Part shown: one piece after another, positions 8,689 through 17,291 of the stretch | Numbering within the stretch: position 1 is the stretch's first letter | Layout: every line of letters begins with the position of its first letter | DNA from: Microvirga terrestris | GTDB taxonomy: Bacteria > Pseudomonadota > Alphaproteobacteria > Rhizobiales > Beijerinckiaceae | Direction of reading: 5' to 3' | NCBI RefSeq assembly: GCF_015694425.1 | Contig: NZ_JADQDN010000018.1 | Span: 1-48,660 of the forward strand | Length of the DNA stretch: 48,660 bases | Made by a program: the position numbers and the translations under genes | The notes under the pieces: generated by a model | Database searches by the model: none | What the model was told of the DNA's origin: nothing | Seen by the model: only the letters and a program-made list of their open reading frames with translations

Positions 8689-8790
8689 GTGTCATTCCCG
8701 GAAGGACGCATCAGCGGAGGGGAAGGGAATCCATAGAGCCGAGCGTGTGAATGGATCCCCTTCCCGGCCTGCGGCCGCCGGGGATGACAC
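8689..8790. repeat. Palindromic intergenic repeat unit 2
   Basis: Two nested inverted repeats with one mismatch each: outer arms GTGTCATTCCCGG (8689-8701) and CCGGGGATGACAC (8778-8790), inner arms at 8721-8734 and 8751-8764 around ATGGAT. It shares the CCGGGGATGAC end with unit 1 directly upstream, suggesting a tandem insertion of related elements. Confidence 0.6.
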
Positions 8791-8875
8791 CTGTGTTGCT
8801 TGCGCACCCTGAAACAGGGAGATGGCGGGTTTCGTCCCCATTCCCTTTCCGCTGGTTTCGCGCATAGATAGGGCC

Positions 8876-9415
8876 ATGCTCCTCCGCCTGTTGGGTTTCA
8901 GCCTCCTGATCCTCTCTCTCGGCCTGTCCCTTGCCAGCTGTGGGTACATTCCCCGGCAGGTGGCAGGCCTGCAGACCGATGCATCCTGGGACGCCCTTCC
9001 TTTGCGGAAATGGCTGGCCGAGGATCGGTCGGAGCCGGTTGCGCTGGCCTTCTGCGCTCCGCCCGAATGCGGCCCAGGCCTCGCCGTGAGTGTCGTGCGC
9101 CTGACGGGAAAGGACGCGGACATCACGGAAGCCGTCCTGAAGGACCCGGAGCGTTTGGCCCGCGCCCTGCGCTCGCCGGCAGGCCGGGCGAAGCCGGTCA
9201 AGACCCACGTCACCGTCGCACGCCTGACGGACAGTCCCTATCCGGGCTTTGCCATCGATCTCGCGCCGGCCGACGGCAACAGGCGTCCGGCCTATGGCGC
9301 CGCCTTCGGCAGGCGCGAGGGCGAGACCCTGTCGGTGGTGCTGGTGATCGGCGAAATTCAGGATGCCGTGCGTGAAACGGCCAGGCAGGTGGCTGCCCGT
9401 GAATTGGGCTCCTGA
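8876..9415 (+). CDS. Putative lipoprotein of unknown function
   Basis: I do not recognise a family. From ATG 8876 the protein has 179 aa with a lipoprotein signal peptide: a hydrophobic core followed by the lipobox LASC, so C22 would be lipidated and the protein anchored in a cell envelope membrane. The rest is soluble and mixed alpha/beta in character with the tail DAVRETARQVAARELG. The frame extends to ATG 8822, but that would put an extra 18 residues before the signal peptide; AGGG precedes 8876. It lies 67 bp upstream of purS on the same strand and could be read with it, without an evident functional link. Confidence 0.7.
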   Translation: MLLRLLGFSLLILSLGLSLASCGYIPRQVAGLQTDASWDALPLRKWLAEDRSEPVALAFCAPPECGPGLAVSVVRLTGKDADITEAVLKDPERLARALRSPAGRAKPVKTHVTVARLTDSPYPGFAIDLAPADGNRRPAYGAAFGRREGETLSVVLVIGEIQDAVRETARQVAARELGS

Positions 9416-9482
9416 GGGCGTTGTTTCTTGCAGCCTTTGCCTTTATGGCGTGGGGCACATCTTGAAACAGCCCGAGGCCCCC

Positions 9483-9722
9483 ATGAAAGCGCGTGTCACC
9501 GTGACCCTCAAGAACGGCGTTCTCGATCCCCAAGGCAAGGCCATCGAAGGGGCGCTCAAGTCACTGGGCGTCGAGGGCATCGACGGCGTGCGCCAGGGCA
9601 AGGTCTTCGACATCGAGCTCGGAACCACCGACAAGGCCCAGGCGGAAGCTCAGCTCAAGGCTGCCTGCGAGAAGCTGCTGGCGAACACCGTCATCGAGAA
9701 TTATCGCGTCGAGATCGCGTGA
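9483..9722 (+). CDS. purS: Phosphoribosylformylglycinamidine synthase subunit PurS
   Basis: Small structural subunit that, with PurQ and PurL, forms FGAM synthase (step 4 of IMP synthesis) and helps pass ammonia from PurQ to PurL. The 79 aa protein begins [20 protein letters not shown], the family signature, and carries the [19 protein letters not shown] core. The start is ATG 9483 because similarity begins exactly there, although the frame opens at 9363. The purQ ATG follows 7 bp after the stop, so both are co-translated from one message. Confidence 0.95.
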   Translation: MKARVTVTLKNGVLDPQGKAIEGALKSLGVEGIDGVRQGKVFDIELGTTDKAQAEAQLKAACEKLLANTVIENYRVEIA

Positions 9723-9729
9723 GGCTGAC

Positions 9730-10428
9730 ATGAAATCTGCTGTCATCGTCTTCCCCGGCTCCAATCGCGAAGGCGATGTGCTGCGGGCGCTGAAATCCGC
9801 CGGTTCCCAGGTGGAGAAGGTCTGGCATGCCGAGACTGAGCTGCCCAAGGGTACGGACCTCGTGGTCCTGCCGGGCGGCTTTTCCTATGGCGATTACCTG
9901 CGCTGCGGAGCCATCGCGGGCCGCGCCACTGTCATGGATGCGGTCCGCACCCATGCGGCCCGCGGCGGCCTCGTGCTCGGGATCTGCAACGGCTTCCAGA
10001 TCCTGTGCGAGTCGGGGCTTCTGCCCGGCATCCTGATGCGCAACGCGAACCTGAAGTTCATCTGCCACCGCCAGTTCCTGCGGGTCGAGCGCAACGACAC
10101 GGCGTTCACCCGCAACTACGCCAAGGACCAGCCCATCGATGTCTGCGTCGCCCACGGCGAGGGCAACTACACGGCCGACGAGGAGACCCTGAAGCGGCTC
10201 GAAGGCGAGGGCCTCGTCGCTTTCCGCTACTCCGATGCGCAGGGCCACATCACGCAAGATGCCAACCGCAACGGCTCGATGAACTCCATCGCGGGCATCT
10301 ACTCCGAAAAACTCAACGTGCTCGGCATGATGCCTCATCCGGAAAACCTGATCGAAGACCTCGTGGGCGGCACCGACGGACGCGGCCTGTTCGAGAGCCT
10401 CGTGTCGAGCTTTGCGAAAGCGGCCTGA
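9730..10428 (+). CDS. purQ: Phosphoribosylformylglycinamidine synthase subunit PurQ (glutaminase)
   Basis: Class I glutamine amidotransferase subunit that releases ammonia from glutamine for FGAM synthase. The 232 aa protein opens with [12 protein letters not shown], has the nucleophile elbow GICNGFQIL with the catalytic cysteine near residue 86, and the His-x-Glu pair in MMPHPENL. It follows purS by 7 bp. The next operon member, purL, is separated from it by 269 bp containing a large palindromic repeat. Confidence 0.96.
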   Translation: MKSAVIVFPGSNREGDVLRALKSAGSQVEKVWHAETELPKGTDLVVLPGGFSYGDYLRCGAIAGRATVMDAVRTHAARGGLVLGICNGFQILCESGLLPGILMRNANLKFICHRQFLRVERNDTAFTRNYAKDQPIDVCVAHGEGNYTADEETLKRLEGEGLVAFRYSDAQGHITQDANRNGSMNSIAGIYSEKLNVLGMMPHPENLIEDLVGGTDGRGLFESLVSSFAKAA

Positions 10429-10507
10429 CTCCAAGAGCGGGGACGAGACGCCCCCGCAGCCCTCATCCTGAGTGCCTGGCCGATGGAGAGTATGGCGCAT
10501 GTTTCCC

Positions 10508-10606
10508 CTCCCCCTTGTGGGGAGGGTCAGGGTGGGGGTGTCGGCGCCAGAGCCTGAGAGATTGGCGCTCACACCCCCACCTCCAACTCCTCCCCACAAG
10601 GGGGAG
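10508..10606. repeat. Large palindromic repeat between purQ and purL
   Basis: Perfect 18-bp outer arms, CTCCCCCTTGTGGGGAGG (10508-10525) and its reverse complement (10589-10606), enclose a second pair AGGGTGGGGGTGT / ACACCCCCACCT (about 10529-10541 and 10571-10582). The whole unit can fold into one long hairpin. It resembles the CTTGTGGGGAG repeats scattered between genes in Methylobacteriaceae. Placed inside the pur operon, it may stabilise the purSQ message or reduce read-through to purL. Confidence 0.75.
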
Positions 10607-10697
10607 GAGGGCTGCCGGCGCTTTTCCGGCCAGATAACGAAGACACTTGGTTGTCCATTCTCTCCCGCTCGGGAGAGGGTAACAAAGCGAGACCCCG

Positions 10698-12908
10698 ATG
10701 ATCCGCAACGACGTCGCCATCACCCCGGAGCTGGTCAAGGAGCACGGGCTCAAGCCCGACGAGTACGAGCGCTTCGTGACCCTGATCGGCCGCGAGCCGA
10801 CCATCACCGAGCTCGGCATCGTGTCGGCCATGTGGAACGAGCATTGCTCGTACAAATCCTCGCGCATCCATCTGCGTGGCCTGCCGACGAAAGCCCCCTG
10901 GGTGATCCAGGGTCCGGGCGAGAATGCGGGCGTGATCGATATCGGCGACGGGCTCGCCTGCATCTTCAAGATGGAGAGCCACAACCATCCGTCCTTCATC
11001 GAGCCGTATCAGGGCGCGGCGACGGGCGTCGGCGGGATTCTTCGCGACGTGTTCACCATGGGGGCGCGGCCGATCGCGGCGCTGAACTTCCTGCGCTTCG
11101 GCGAGCCGGATCATCCGAAGACCCCGCACCTCGTCTCGGGCGTGGTGGCCGGCATCGGCGGCTACGGCAATTCCTTCGGCGTGCCGACCGTCGGCGGTTC
11201 TGTGGGCTTCGACAAGCGCTACAACGGCAACATCCTGGTCAACGCCATGGCGGTCGGCCTCGCCCGCACCGACGAGATCTGGTACGCGAAGGCGACCGGC
11301 ATCGGCAACCCGATCGTCTATCTCGGCTCCAAGACCGGCCGCGACGGCATCCACGGCGCCACCATGGCGTCCGCCGAGTTCGACGACGCGTCGGACGAGA
11401 AGCGCCCCACCGTGCAGGTGGGCGACCCCTTCGCCGAGAAGCTGCTGCTGGAGGCCTGCCTCGAACTCATGAAGTCGGGCGCCGTTATCGCCATCCAGGA
11501 CATGGGCGCGGCGGGGCTGACCAGCTCCGCGGTCGAGATGGGCGCGAAGGGCAATCTCGGCATCGAGCTCGACCTGGACAAGGTGCCCTGCCGCGAGGAG
11601 GGCATGACGGCCTATGAGATGATGCTGTCCGAGAGCCAGGAGCGCATGCTCATGGTGCTCAAGCCCGGAATGGAGCAAGAGGCCGAGGCCATCTTCCACA
11701 AATGGGGCCTCGACTTCGCGGTCATCGGCAAGACCACCGACACACTCCGCTTCGTCATCAAGCACGGGGGCGAGGTGAAGGCAGATCTGCCGATCAAGGA
11801 GCTCGGCGACGAGGCGCCTCTCTATGACCGTCCCTGGGTCGAGAGCCCGAAGCAGCCCGTGATCGTACCCGACAGCGTGAAGACTCCCATGTCCGAGGCC
11901 GAGGCGCTTCTGAAGCTTGTGGGCTCGCCGGACCAGTGCTCCAAGCGCTGGGTGTGGGAGCAGTACGACCACCTGATCCTCGGCAACACGGTCCAGACGC
12001 CGGGCGGCGACGCCGCCATCGTGCGCGTGGAGGACGGGCCGAAGGGCCTGGCGCTCACCACCGACGTGACGCCGCGCTATTGCGAGGCCGACCCGTTCGA
12101 GGGCGGCAAGCAGGCGGTGGCGGAGGCCTGGCGCAACATCACGGCGGTGGGCGGCCTGCCGCTTGCGATCACCGACAACCTCAACTTCGCGAGCCCTGAG
12201 CGGCCCGAATCCATGGGCCAGTTCGTCGGCTGCCTGAAGGGCATCGGCGAGGCGTGCAAGGCGCTCGATTTCCCCGTCGTGTCCGGCAACGTGTCGCTCT
12301 ACAACGAGACCAACGGCCAGGGCATCCTGCCGACGCCCGCCATCGGCGGCGTCGGTCTCGTTGACGACGTGACGGTGAACGCCTCCGTGGCCTTCAAGCG
12401 CGAGGGCGAGGTCATCATCCTCATCGGTGCGACCCAAGGGTGGCTCGGCCAATCGATCTATCTCCGCGACGTCTGCGGCCGCGAGGATGGCGCTCCGCCG
12501 CCGGTCGATCTGGCCACCGAGAGGCGTAACGGCGACTTCGTGCGCCAGCTCATCCGCTCCGGCCAGGTGACGACCGTGCATGACCTCTCGGACGGCGGCA
12601 TTGCCTTAGGCCTCGCCGAAATGGCCATGGCCGGCGGGGTCGGTGCCGAGATCACGGCCTTCCCGGAGAACCTGCCCCTCCATGCCTTCCTGTTCGGCGA
12701 GGACCAGGCCCGTTACCTGATCGCCGTGGATGAGGATGTGGCGGCCGACATCCTCTACGAGGCCGGCGCCATCGGCGTTCCGGCCGTGACCCTGGGTCTG
12801 ACCGGGGGCGACGCGTTGATTCTGCCCGGGCAACAGGCCATATCCGTCAAGCAATTGAAGGCGGCCCACGAAGCCTGGCTGCCGAATTACATGACCGGCA
12901 AAGCGTGA
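10698..12908 (+). CDS. purL: Phosphoribosylformylglycinamidine synthase subunit PurL
   Basis: ATP-dependent synthetase subunit that converts FGAR and ammonia to FGAM. At 736 aa it is the short form that needs separate PurS and PurQ, both encoded just upstream. Visible family blocks are [11 protein letters not shown] near residue 47, the metal- and substrate-binding [10 protein letters not shown], the glycine-rich [25 protein letters not shown], and the second-half [10 protein letters not shown] and [10 protein letters not shown] segments. Both pseudo-symmetric halves are complete. bolA begins 26 bp downstream and grxD follows, so the transcript may continue to the terminator at 13578. Confidence 0.97.
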   Translation: MIRNDVAITPELVKEHGLKPDEYERFVTLIGREPTITELGIVSAMWNEHCSYKSSRIHLRGLPTKAPWVIQGPGENAGVIDIGDGLACIFKMESHNHPSFIEPYQGAATGVGGILRDVFTMGARPIAALNFLRFGEPDHPKTPHLVSGVVAGIGGYGNSFGVPTVGGSVGFDKRYNGNILVNAMAVGLARTDEIWYAKATGIGNPIVYLGSKTGRDGIHGATMASAEFDDASDEKRPTVQVGDPFAEKLLLEACLELMKSGAVIAIQDMGAAGLTSSAVEMGAKGNLGIELDLDKVPCREEGMTAYEMMLSESQERMLMVLKPGMEQEAEAIFHKWGLDFAVIGKTTDTLRFVIKHGGEVKADLPIKELGDEAPLYDRPWVESPKQPVIVPDSVKTPMSEAEALLKLVGSPDQCSKRWVWEQYDHLILGNTVQTPGGDAAIVRVEDGPKGLALTTDVTPRYCEADPFEGGKQAVAEAWRNITAVGGLPLAITDNLNFASPERPESMGQFVGCLKGIGEACKALDFPVVSGNVSLYNETNGQGILPTPAIGGVGLVDDVTVNASVAFKREGEVIILIGATQGWLGQSIYLRDVCGREDGAPPPVDLATERRNGDFVRQLIRSGQVTTVHDLSDGGIALGLAEMAMAGGVGAEITAFPENLPLHAFLFGEDQARYLIAVDEDVAADILYEAGAIGVPAVTLGLTGGDALILPGQQAISVKQLKAAHEAWLPNYMTGKA

Positions 12909-12934
12909 CCGCGAGGTCTGGAGGAGTTTGATCC

Positions 12935-13171
12935 ATGCCAATGAATGCAGGTGAGATCGAAAGCATGATCAGGGCCGCCCTGCCGGATGCGGTGGTCGAG
13001 ATCAAGGATCTGGCGGGCGACGGCGACCACTACGCCGCCACCGTCACGTCCTCGGCCTTCAAGGGCAAGTCGCGGGTTCAGCAGCACCAGATGGTCTATG
13101 CCGCGCTGCAGGGCCACATGGGCGGCACCCTGCACGCCCTTGCATTGACGACGCTGGCACCCGACAATTGA
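12935..13171 (+). CDS. BolA family protein
   Basis: Small KH-like protein, 78 aa, of the BolA/IbaG family. It has the family core with a conserved histidine ([18 protein letters not shown]), the [13 protein letters not shown] helix and a terminal LHALALTT strand. BolA proteins bind a [2Fe-2S] cluster together with a CGFS glutaredoxin and act in iron-sulfur delivery or iron sensing. The neighbouring grxD, 44 bp downstream, is the expected partner, which strengthens the call. GGAGGAG lies 9 nt before the ATG. Confidence 0.93.
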   Translation: MPMNAGEIESMIRAALPDAVVEIKDLAGDGDHYAATVTSSAFKGKSRVQQHQMVYAALQGHMGGTLHALALTTLAPDN

Positions 13172-13215
13172 GACACGAACCCGGCGCCTTGACCGCCGCG
13201 GAACAGGAGAGACCT

Positions 13216-13551
13216 ATGACCGACGCCCGTCAGGTGATCGACAACGAAGTGAAGTCCAGCGACGTCGTGCTCTTCATGAAGGGCACGCCTCAGTTCCCCA
13301 TGTGCGGATTTTCTGGGCAGGTGGTGCAGATCCTGAACTACCTCGGCGTTCCCTATAAGGGCGTCAACGTGCTCGAGGACGAGACTGTGCGCCAGGGCAT
13401 CAAGGACTATTCCAACTGGCCGACCATTCCCCAGCTCTACGTGAAGGGCGAGTTCATCGGCGGCTGCGACATCACCCGCGAGATGTTCCAGGCCGGCGAG
13501 CTGCAGCAGCTCTTCGTCGACAAGGGCATCCAGGTTCAGCAGAGCGCCTGA
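13216..13551 (+). CDS. grxD: Monothiol glutaredoxin, Grx4 family
   Basis: Binds and transfers [2Fe-2S] clusters, usually as a complex with BolA. The 111 aa protein has the monothiol motif CGFS (C30) in the context [12 protein letters not shown], the [19 protein letters not shown] segment and the typical length of single-domain Grx4. The start at ATG 13216 has AGGAGAG in front; an open frame reaches 13168 but overlaps bolA and lacks similarity. A strong terminator follows at 13578-13606, closing the presumed purL-bolA-grxD unit. Confidence 0.96.
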   Translation: MTDARQVIDNEVKSSDVVLFMKGTPQFPMCGFSGQVVQILNYLGVPYKGVNVLEDETVRQGIKDYSNWPTIPQLYVKGEFIGGCDITREMFQAGELQQLFVDKGIQVQQSA

Positions 13552-13577
13552 TCGCGCTGCCTGCGAGGATCCAACAA

Positions 13578-13606
13578 GGCGGGGCCGGTGCCCCGCCTTT
13601 CTTTTT
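13578..13606 (+). terminator. Rho-independent terminator after grxD
   Basis: Inverted repeat GGCGGGGC / GCCCCGCC with a CGGT loop, followed by TTTCTTTTT. A second 8-bp hairpin (13609-13631) without a T-run lies just behind it. Confidence 0.85.
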
Positions 13607-13740
13607 GGCGCCCCCTTCAGAACAGGGGGCGTCTTATGTCGCATTTCTCAAACGGCCCCGTTTCCGGCACAATGGCCATTCCGACTGGATCGACCGCTGC
13701 CACAACAAACCGAATGTAGCGGCTTACATTGGGGGCTTTC

Positions 13741-14055
13741 ATGCTGGAACCGGAGACGAACGTCGTCGCCTTCAGGCCGCGCGCGGCCGTGGTGCATCAT
13801 CCCAAGAGCCTCATGGAGCGGGTCTATGCCGCCGGCTCCCTTTCCTTGAGGGCCGATGACCGCGCCACCAAGGCGGCGGCCGTGATGCTGCAGGCCTTGG
13901 GCTTCCTGGTGATCGAGGAGATCACGGCCGACGGAGCCCCGCGCCGGCTCCAGCGCGGCGAGGCCAAGGGAGCCATGGACCGCCCCTGGCGGCTCTCGAA
14001 GCCGGCCTTTTCCGGCGCCATCGGCATTCCCGACGGCGGAGCCGTTCCGATCTAG
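13741..14055 (+). CDS. Hypothetical protein, unknown function
   Basis: I do not recognise this 104 aa protein. It has no signal peptide or membrane segment and is rich in Ala, Arg and Pro. The middle (about 28-62) is probably helical and ends in a hydrophobic strand (LGFLVIEEI); the C-terminus is basic, then Gly/Pro-rich. GGGGGC precedes ATG 13741 by about 5 nt. A TTG 12 bp upstream is in frame but less likely. It stands alone between the grxD terminator and the cyclase gene. The orderly codon use and ribosome site support a real gene. Confidence 0.6.
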   Translation: MLEPETNVVAFRPRAAVVHHPKSLMERVYAAGSLSLRADDRATKAAAVMLQALGFLVIEEITADGAPRRLQRGEAKGAMDRPWRLSKPAFSGAIGIPDGGAVPI

Positions 14056-14182
14056 CTCTGTTGGTGCTTGGCCGCCCAGGGTGTAGTCTGCCCGGATTGG
14101 GATCCGTACGCGGCGTGCGCTGCGGTTCAGGTGTGCCGCCTGCCGGTCCGCATCTCGAAACGATCTGGAAGGGGACTGGTCA

Positions 14183-14920
14183 ATGTCGCCCGCCCAAGCC
14201 CGAATCTGCAAAGGCTGCTGGCAGCAGATGCGGATTCCCGTGCCCCTTCACGGCTTGGCCTCCGTGCCATTTCGAGCTTTCGGCATCCGCCCGAGCCGGA
14301 TGAACCCGAACACCTGCACGGTCTGCGAGCTCATGTTCACGCGCATCATGAAGGCCCGCAAGATCCCGGTCGACGTCTCGATCCTGTTTGCGGATCTGAG
14401 AGGCTACACGGCCCTGTCGCAATCGCTCCCGCCCGATGCGGTCTCGTCCCTGCTCGATGCCTTCTATGACGAATGCGCGACGGCGATCTGGGATTACGAC
14501 GGCCTCCTCAACAAGACGATCGGCGATTCCGTCATGGCCATCTTCAACTTCCCGATCCAGCAGCCCGATCACGCCGGGCAGGCGGTGCGGGCCGCCTGCG
14601 AGATTCAGCGCCGCTGCGAAGCCCGCCGCAGGACCCTGCTGGCTGAGAACCGGGGTCTCGAAGGGAGCGAGCTCGGGGTCGGAATCGGCATCGACTCCGG
14701 CACGGCCAGCTTCGGGGAGTTCGGCCGGGCCCATCGTGACCTGACTGCCATCGGACCCGTGGTGAACACGGCCGCCCGCGCGCAGGCTGCAGCCGGAACG
14801 GACGAAATCCTGGTGACCCGGGCGGTTTACGAACGGGCCGGGCCTGACCTGGTCAGAGGCGAAGGGCGGGACTATGAGCTCAAGGGCATCGAGGCTCCCG
14901 TGCAGCTCTACGCCGCTTAA
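14183..14920 (+). CDS. Class III adenylate/guanylate cyclase with N-terminal cysteine pairs
   Basis: Makes a cyclic nucleotide, probably cAMP. The 245 aa protein has a single cyclase domain (about 62-240): metal aspartates D71 (FADLRGYT) and D115 (KTIGDSVMAIF), the adenine-selecting lysine K111, and VNTAAR with the transition-state Asn and Arg. A threonine in DLTAIG replaces the second purine-selecting aspartate, as in class IIIb enzymes. In front lie two CxxC pairs (C9/C12 and C45/C48) able to form a zinc- or iron-binding or redox-responsive module. No membrane segment is seen. AAGGGGA sits 8 nt before the ATG. The gene converges with tlpA, the stops sharing a 4-bp TTAA. Confidence 0.88.
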   Translation: MSPAQARICKGCWQQMRIPVPLHGLASVPFRAFGIRPSRMNPNTCTVCELMFTRIMKARKIPVDVSILFADLRGYTALSQSLPPDAVSSLLDAFYDECATAIWDYDGLLNKTIGDSVMAIFNFPIQQPDHAGQAVRAACEIQRRCEARRRTLLAENRGLEGSELGVGIGIDSGTASFGEFGRAHRDLTAIGPVVNTAARAQAAAGTDEILVTRAVYERAGPDLVRGEGRDYELKGIEAPVQLYAA

Positions 14921-15564
14921 GAGCGGTTCAGCGCCGCCTTCATGAAGGTAATGGCATCCGGCGAGGCCCACTCCGCCGGCCCCTTCAGAAGCGCGATCTC
15001 GCAGCCGGAGGCATCGACCACGAAGGTGGTCGGCAGGCCGACCACATGGCCGGATTTCTGCAGGACCTGCAGGAGCTTGCCCTCAGGATCGGCATGGTAG
15101 GCCAGATTAGTGATGCCGTTCTCCTTGAGCCAGGCCTTCGGCTTCTCGCGGTTGCGGGTGTCCACGTTGATCGCGACCACCTGGAAGTCCGGCCCGCCCA
15201 GCTCGGCCTGCAGCTTGTCCAGCGCCGGCATCTCCTCCCGGCACGGCATGCACCAAGTCGCCCAGAGGTTGACCAGAATGGTCTTTCCCTTGAAATCGGC
15301 AAGGCTCATGGGCCTCTCCTCGGGGCCCGTGAAGGCGATCACCGGAGGCGGCTTGGGCGTGCTGCTCACCCCGACCGCCGCCACCTCGCCCTTGGCGAGA
15401 GACTTCAGGCGCTCGGTCGTCTCCTTAGAGGCCCGGCATTCGGCGACGCCAGCCGGCACCGGAGCGTTGGGCGCAAGGCCGTACCAGGCCGCACCGGCGC
15501 CAGTAAGGATGAGAGCGGCAAGACCAGCCAACCAGTTTCTTCGGGATTTAGTTGAGTTAGACAT
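14917..15564 (-). CDS. tlpA: TlpA family thiol:disulfide oxidoreductase
   Basis: Membrane-anchored periplasmic thioredoxin that reduces disulfides, in relatives needed for cytochrome oxidase copper-site maturation. From ATG 15564 it has 215 aa: an N-terminal membrane anchor (about 12-30), then an AhpC/TSA-Redoxin fold with the active site WCMPC (C105, C108) and the cis-proline loop GLPTTFVVD. Two further cysteines (AECRAS near the N-terminus, SGCEI near the C-terminus) match the extra structural disulfide of TlpA. A TTG extension to 15600 is possible but unsupported. In Hyphomicrobiales tlpA usually lies beside argH-lptM-lysA; here an RTX gene occupies the argH position. Its stop overlaps that of the cyclase gene by 4 bp. 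Confidence 0.92.
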   Translation of the reverse strand: MSNSTKSRRNWLAGLAALILTGAGAAWYGLAPNAPVPAGVAECRASKETTERLKSLAKGEVAAVGVSSTPKPPPVIAFTGPEERPMSLADFKGKTILVNLWATWCMPCREEMPALDKLQAELGGPDFQVVAINVDTRNREKPKAWLKENGITNLAYHADPEGKLLQVLQKSGHVVGLPTTFVVDASGCEIALLKGPAEWASPDAITFMKAALNRS

Positions 15565-15603
15565 CGTCCGTGATGTGGCCTCTTTCAGGCTTAGCCTCAA
15601 GCC

Positions 15604-15711
15604 CTAGTGCCTCTTTGGACCGCCCTCCTCCATCACGATACCGTAATGCTGGCACATCGCCAACGCGATGGCCATGGCAACCAAAGCCGCCGGGACCATC
15701 GCACGCTTCAA
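15604..15711 (-). CDS. Possible small membrane protein (35 aa)
   Basis: A minus-strand frame from TTG 15711 (or ATG 15699, 31 aa) encodes a short peptide with a basic start, a hydrophobic Ala/Val/Leu/Met-rich helix ending in a cysteine, and a polar tail EEGGPKRH. It sits between the RTX gene and tlpA on the same strand, starting about 10 bp after the RTX stop. The pattern resembles a tiny lipoprotein or membrane peptide, but there is no clear ribosome site and I do not know the family. Confidence 0.3.
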   Translation of the reverse strand: MKRAMVPAALVAMAIALAMCQHYGIVMEEGGPKRH

Positions 15712-15720
15712 TGGATGGCG

Positions 15721-17055
15721 TCAGATGATCAAGATGTCAGCCGCCGACAATCGAACATTGTTGAAATCGGCGATCTTCACTGCAGCAGCCCTGCCCGAAC
15801 CATCCCTGTCGTACAGGAGGTCGTCCGTCACAGGATTGTAGATGAGATAGTCGTTAGAATCCCTGGCGCCGGTCCCCACCGTGAAGAACGCGCTTTTCAG
15901 CTTGCCTGGATTGAACTCGTTTCCTCGTCCGAGCTTTGTAAAGATGGCATTGTCAAGCACGACGGTATCGAACCTAGCATTGAAGTCGAGGATACGATCC
16001 ACGTCGGAGCGCGTAGGTCTATCATTGAAATGGAAGTAGTCCCGACCAGTTCCGCCCCAAAGATCGTCACGCCCCCGGCCGCCATCCAGAGCATCGTTGC
16101 CGCCCAATCCTGAGAGGACATCACGTCCGTTACCGCCCGTGATGTCATTTCCTGTAAAGGAGCCTGAGAGCCTTAACCCCCTATTGGTTGTAGCCATTAT
16201 GCACTCGATCTCGGTATCGAGTCTAAGCGAGAAGTTGACGCTCGTTAGAACCTTATCTGTTCCGCCGCCCCACCAATTGGGCAACAAGGCATCATCGAAT
16301 TCTATGACGTAATCGGAAGTATTATCTACCACGTATGTGTCGTTGCCCGGACCGCCCGACATATAGTCAGCGCCCGCACCGCCGTTCAGAACGTTGGCTC
16401 CAGCATTGCCGGTCAAAGTATTATTGGCGTCATTACCGGTCAGATTGATAGCCCCCGTTCCACCGGCCTGCATATTCTCGAGGCCGACTGCCAGGGTATA
16501 ATCCGACAGGAAGGTGATGACGGTATCGACACCTTCGCTGTCGGTGATCATATCGCCGACATTGTCGATAACATAGGTGTCGTTATTGGCGCCTCCGTTC
16601 AGAGAGTCCGCGCCAGCGCCGCCATCAAGAGAGTCGTTGCCTGCGTCGCCTGTCAGAACGTTGGCTCCGGCATTGCCGGTCAGGCTGTTGTTGCCGGCGT
16701 TGCCGGTGCCATTGATGTTAGCATCGCCGGTCAGGGTCAGGTTCTCGACAAATGCAGCTTCCACCGTCGCCAAGGTGAAAGAGACACTCGACCTGACTAA
16801 ATCGGTACCTTCGTTGCTCAGCTCGGTAACGACATCCCCCGCATCATCGACAACATACGTGTCATTCCCGCTGCCGCCTGTGAGACTATCCGCTCCAGCG
16901 CCTCCGTTCAGTATATTATCTGATGCATTGCCTGTGATAGTGTTGGCAAGTGCATTCCCAAGAACATTGAAGAGTCCATCTTCTAGGGTTAAAAAGAATG
17001 TCGTATCATCCTCATCAAGAACAATGAGACGTAATTCTTCGTATCTACTCGGCAT
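15721..17055 (-). CDS. RTX calcium-binding repeat protein 1 (type I secreted)
   Basis: A 444 aa protein made largely of GGxGxDxxx nonapeptide repeats, which bind calcium and fold into a parallel beta-roll outside the cell. Repeat blocks lie at about 45-65, 120-165, 210-235 and 300-340, separated by spacers of the NDTYVVDN...V-E type common in such proteins. No N-terminal signal peptide is present; the last ~110 residues (from YFHFNDRPTRSDVDRILDF to DILII) match the C-terminal secretion module of the two other RTX proteins here. No catalytic domain is visible, so it may be a surface or matrix protein. GGAG lies 8 nt before ATG 17055. It stands where argH is often found in relatives, between tlpA and lptM-lysA, and is less GC-rich than its neighbours. 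Confidence 0.88.
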   Translation of the reverse strand: MPSRYEELRLIVLDEDDTTFFLTLEDGLFNVLGNALANTITGNASDNILNGGAGADSLTGGSGNDTYVVDDAGDVVTELSNEGTDLVRSSVSFTLATVEAAFVENLTLTGDANINGTGNAGNNSLTGNAGANVLTGDAGNDSLDGGAGADSLNGGANNDTYVIDNVGDMITDSEGVDTVITFLSDYTLAVGLENMQAGGTGAINLTGNDANNTLTGNAGANVLNGGAGADYMSGGPGNDTYVVDNTSDYVIEFDDALLPNWWGGGTDKVLTSVNFSLRLDTEIECIMATTNRGLRLSGSFTGNDITGGNGRDVLSGLGGNDALDGGRGRDDLWGGTGRDYFHFNDRPTRSDVDRILDFNARFDTVVLDNAIFTKLGRGNEFNPGKLKSAFFTVGTGARDSNDYLIYNPVTDDLLYDRDGSGRAAAVKIADFNNVRLSAADILII

Positions 17056-17086
17056 GGCGCTGCTCCAGACTACTTCCGGAAAGTCA

Positions 17087-17092
17087 TTATAT
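17087..17092 (-). promoter_or_regulatory. Candidate -10 element (TATAAT) of RTX gene 1
   Basis: A perfect TATAAT on the minus strand lies 31 bp before the RTX1 start codon, in AT-rich DNA. No good -35 stands 16-18 bp upstream. The surrounding ten bases recur before RTX gene 2 (22299-22308). Confidence 0.35.
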
Positions 17093-17291
17093 CTACGTCC
17101 GTTCTGTCGTAACGCCTGATTAACGATTTAACATAGCGTATCATAAACTCGCTTTTTCAAGTAGAAGAAACATTATTTGCAACTTTGTTACCCAATGATG
17201 AGCTCTGCCCTGGATAGGCGTTATCCTGTGGCTACCCTCTCGCATCCGAGAACGCTTCCCGCTATGGTACGGCCACGTTTCGGAGCCTCTG

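Larger units (their letters stand above)
7994..8875 (+). other. Long stretch without a confident gene
   Basis: About 880 bp between the purC terminator and the lipoprotein gene. Open frames exist on both strands but none shows a recognisable motif, a ribosome site in the right place or a plausible hydrophobic pattern; codon-like periodicity could not be computed. It contains a LexA-like box (8541-8555) and two palindromic repeat units (8586-8790). The GC-rich part at 8040-8500 might be a decayed gene or an untranslated RNA; I could not decide. Confidence 0.5.

Noticed and set aside
15607..16113. Plus-strand frame opposite RTX1
   Set aside because: It is antisense to the RTX repeats with no own motif; RTX1 is far better supported.
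16080..16950. Regularly repeated DNA in RTX1 as a CRISPR-like array
   Set aside because: The periodicity comes from coding of glycine-aspartate nonapeptides; repeats are short, diverged and in frame, without constant repeats and unique spacers.
17103..17170. TTAAC-rich stretch upstream of RTX1 as a CtrA site
   Set aside because: The two TTAA blocks are only 4 bp apart, not 7, so they do not fit the CtrA consensus.
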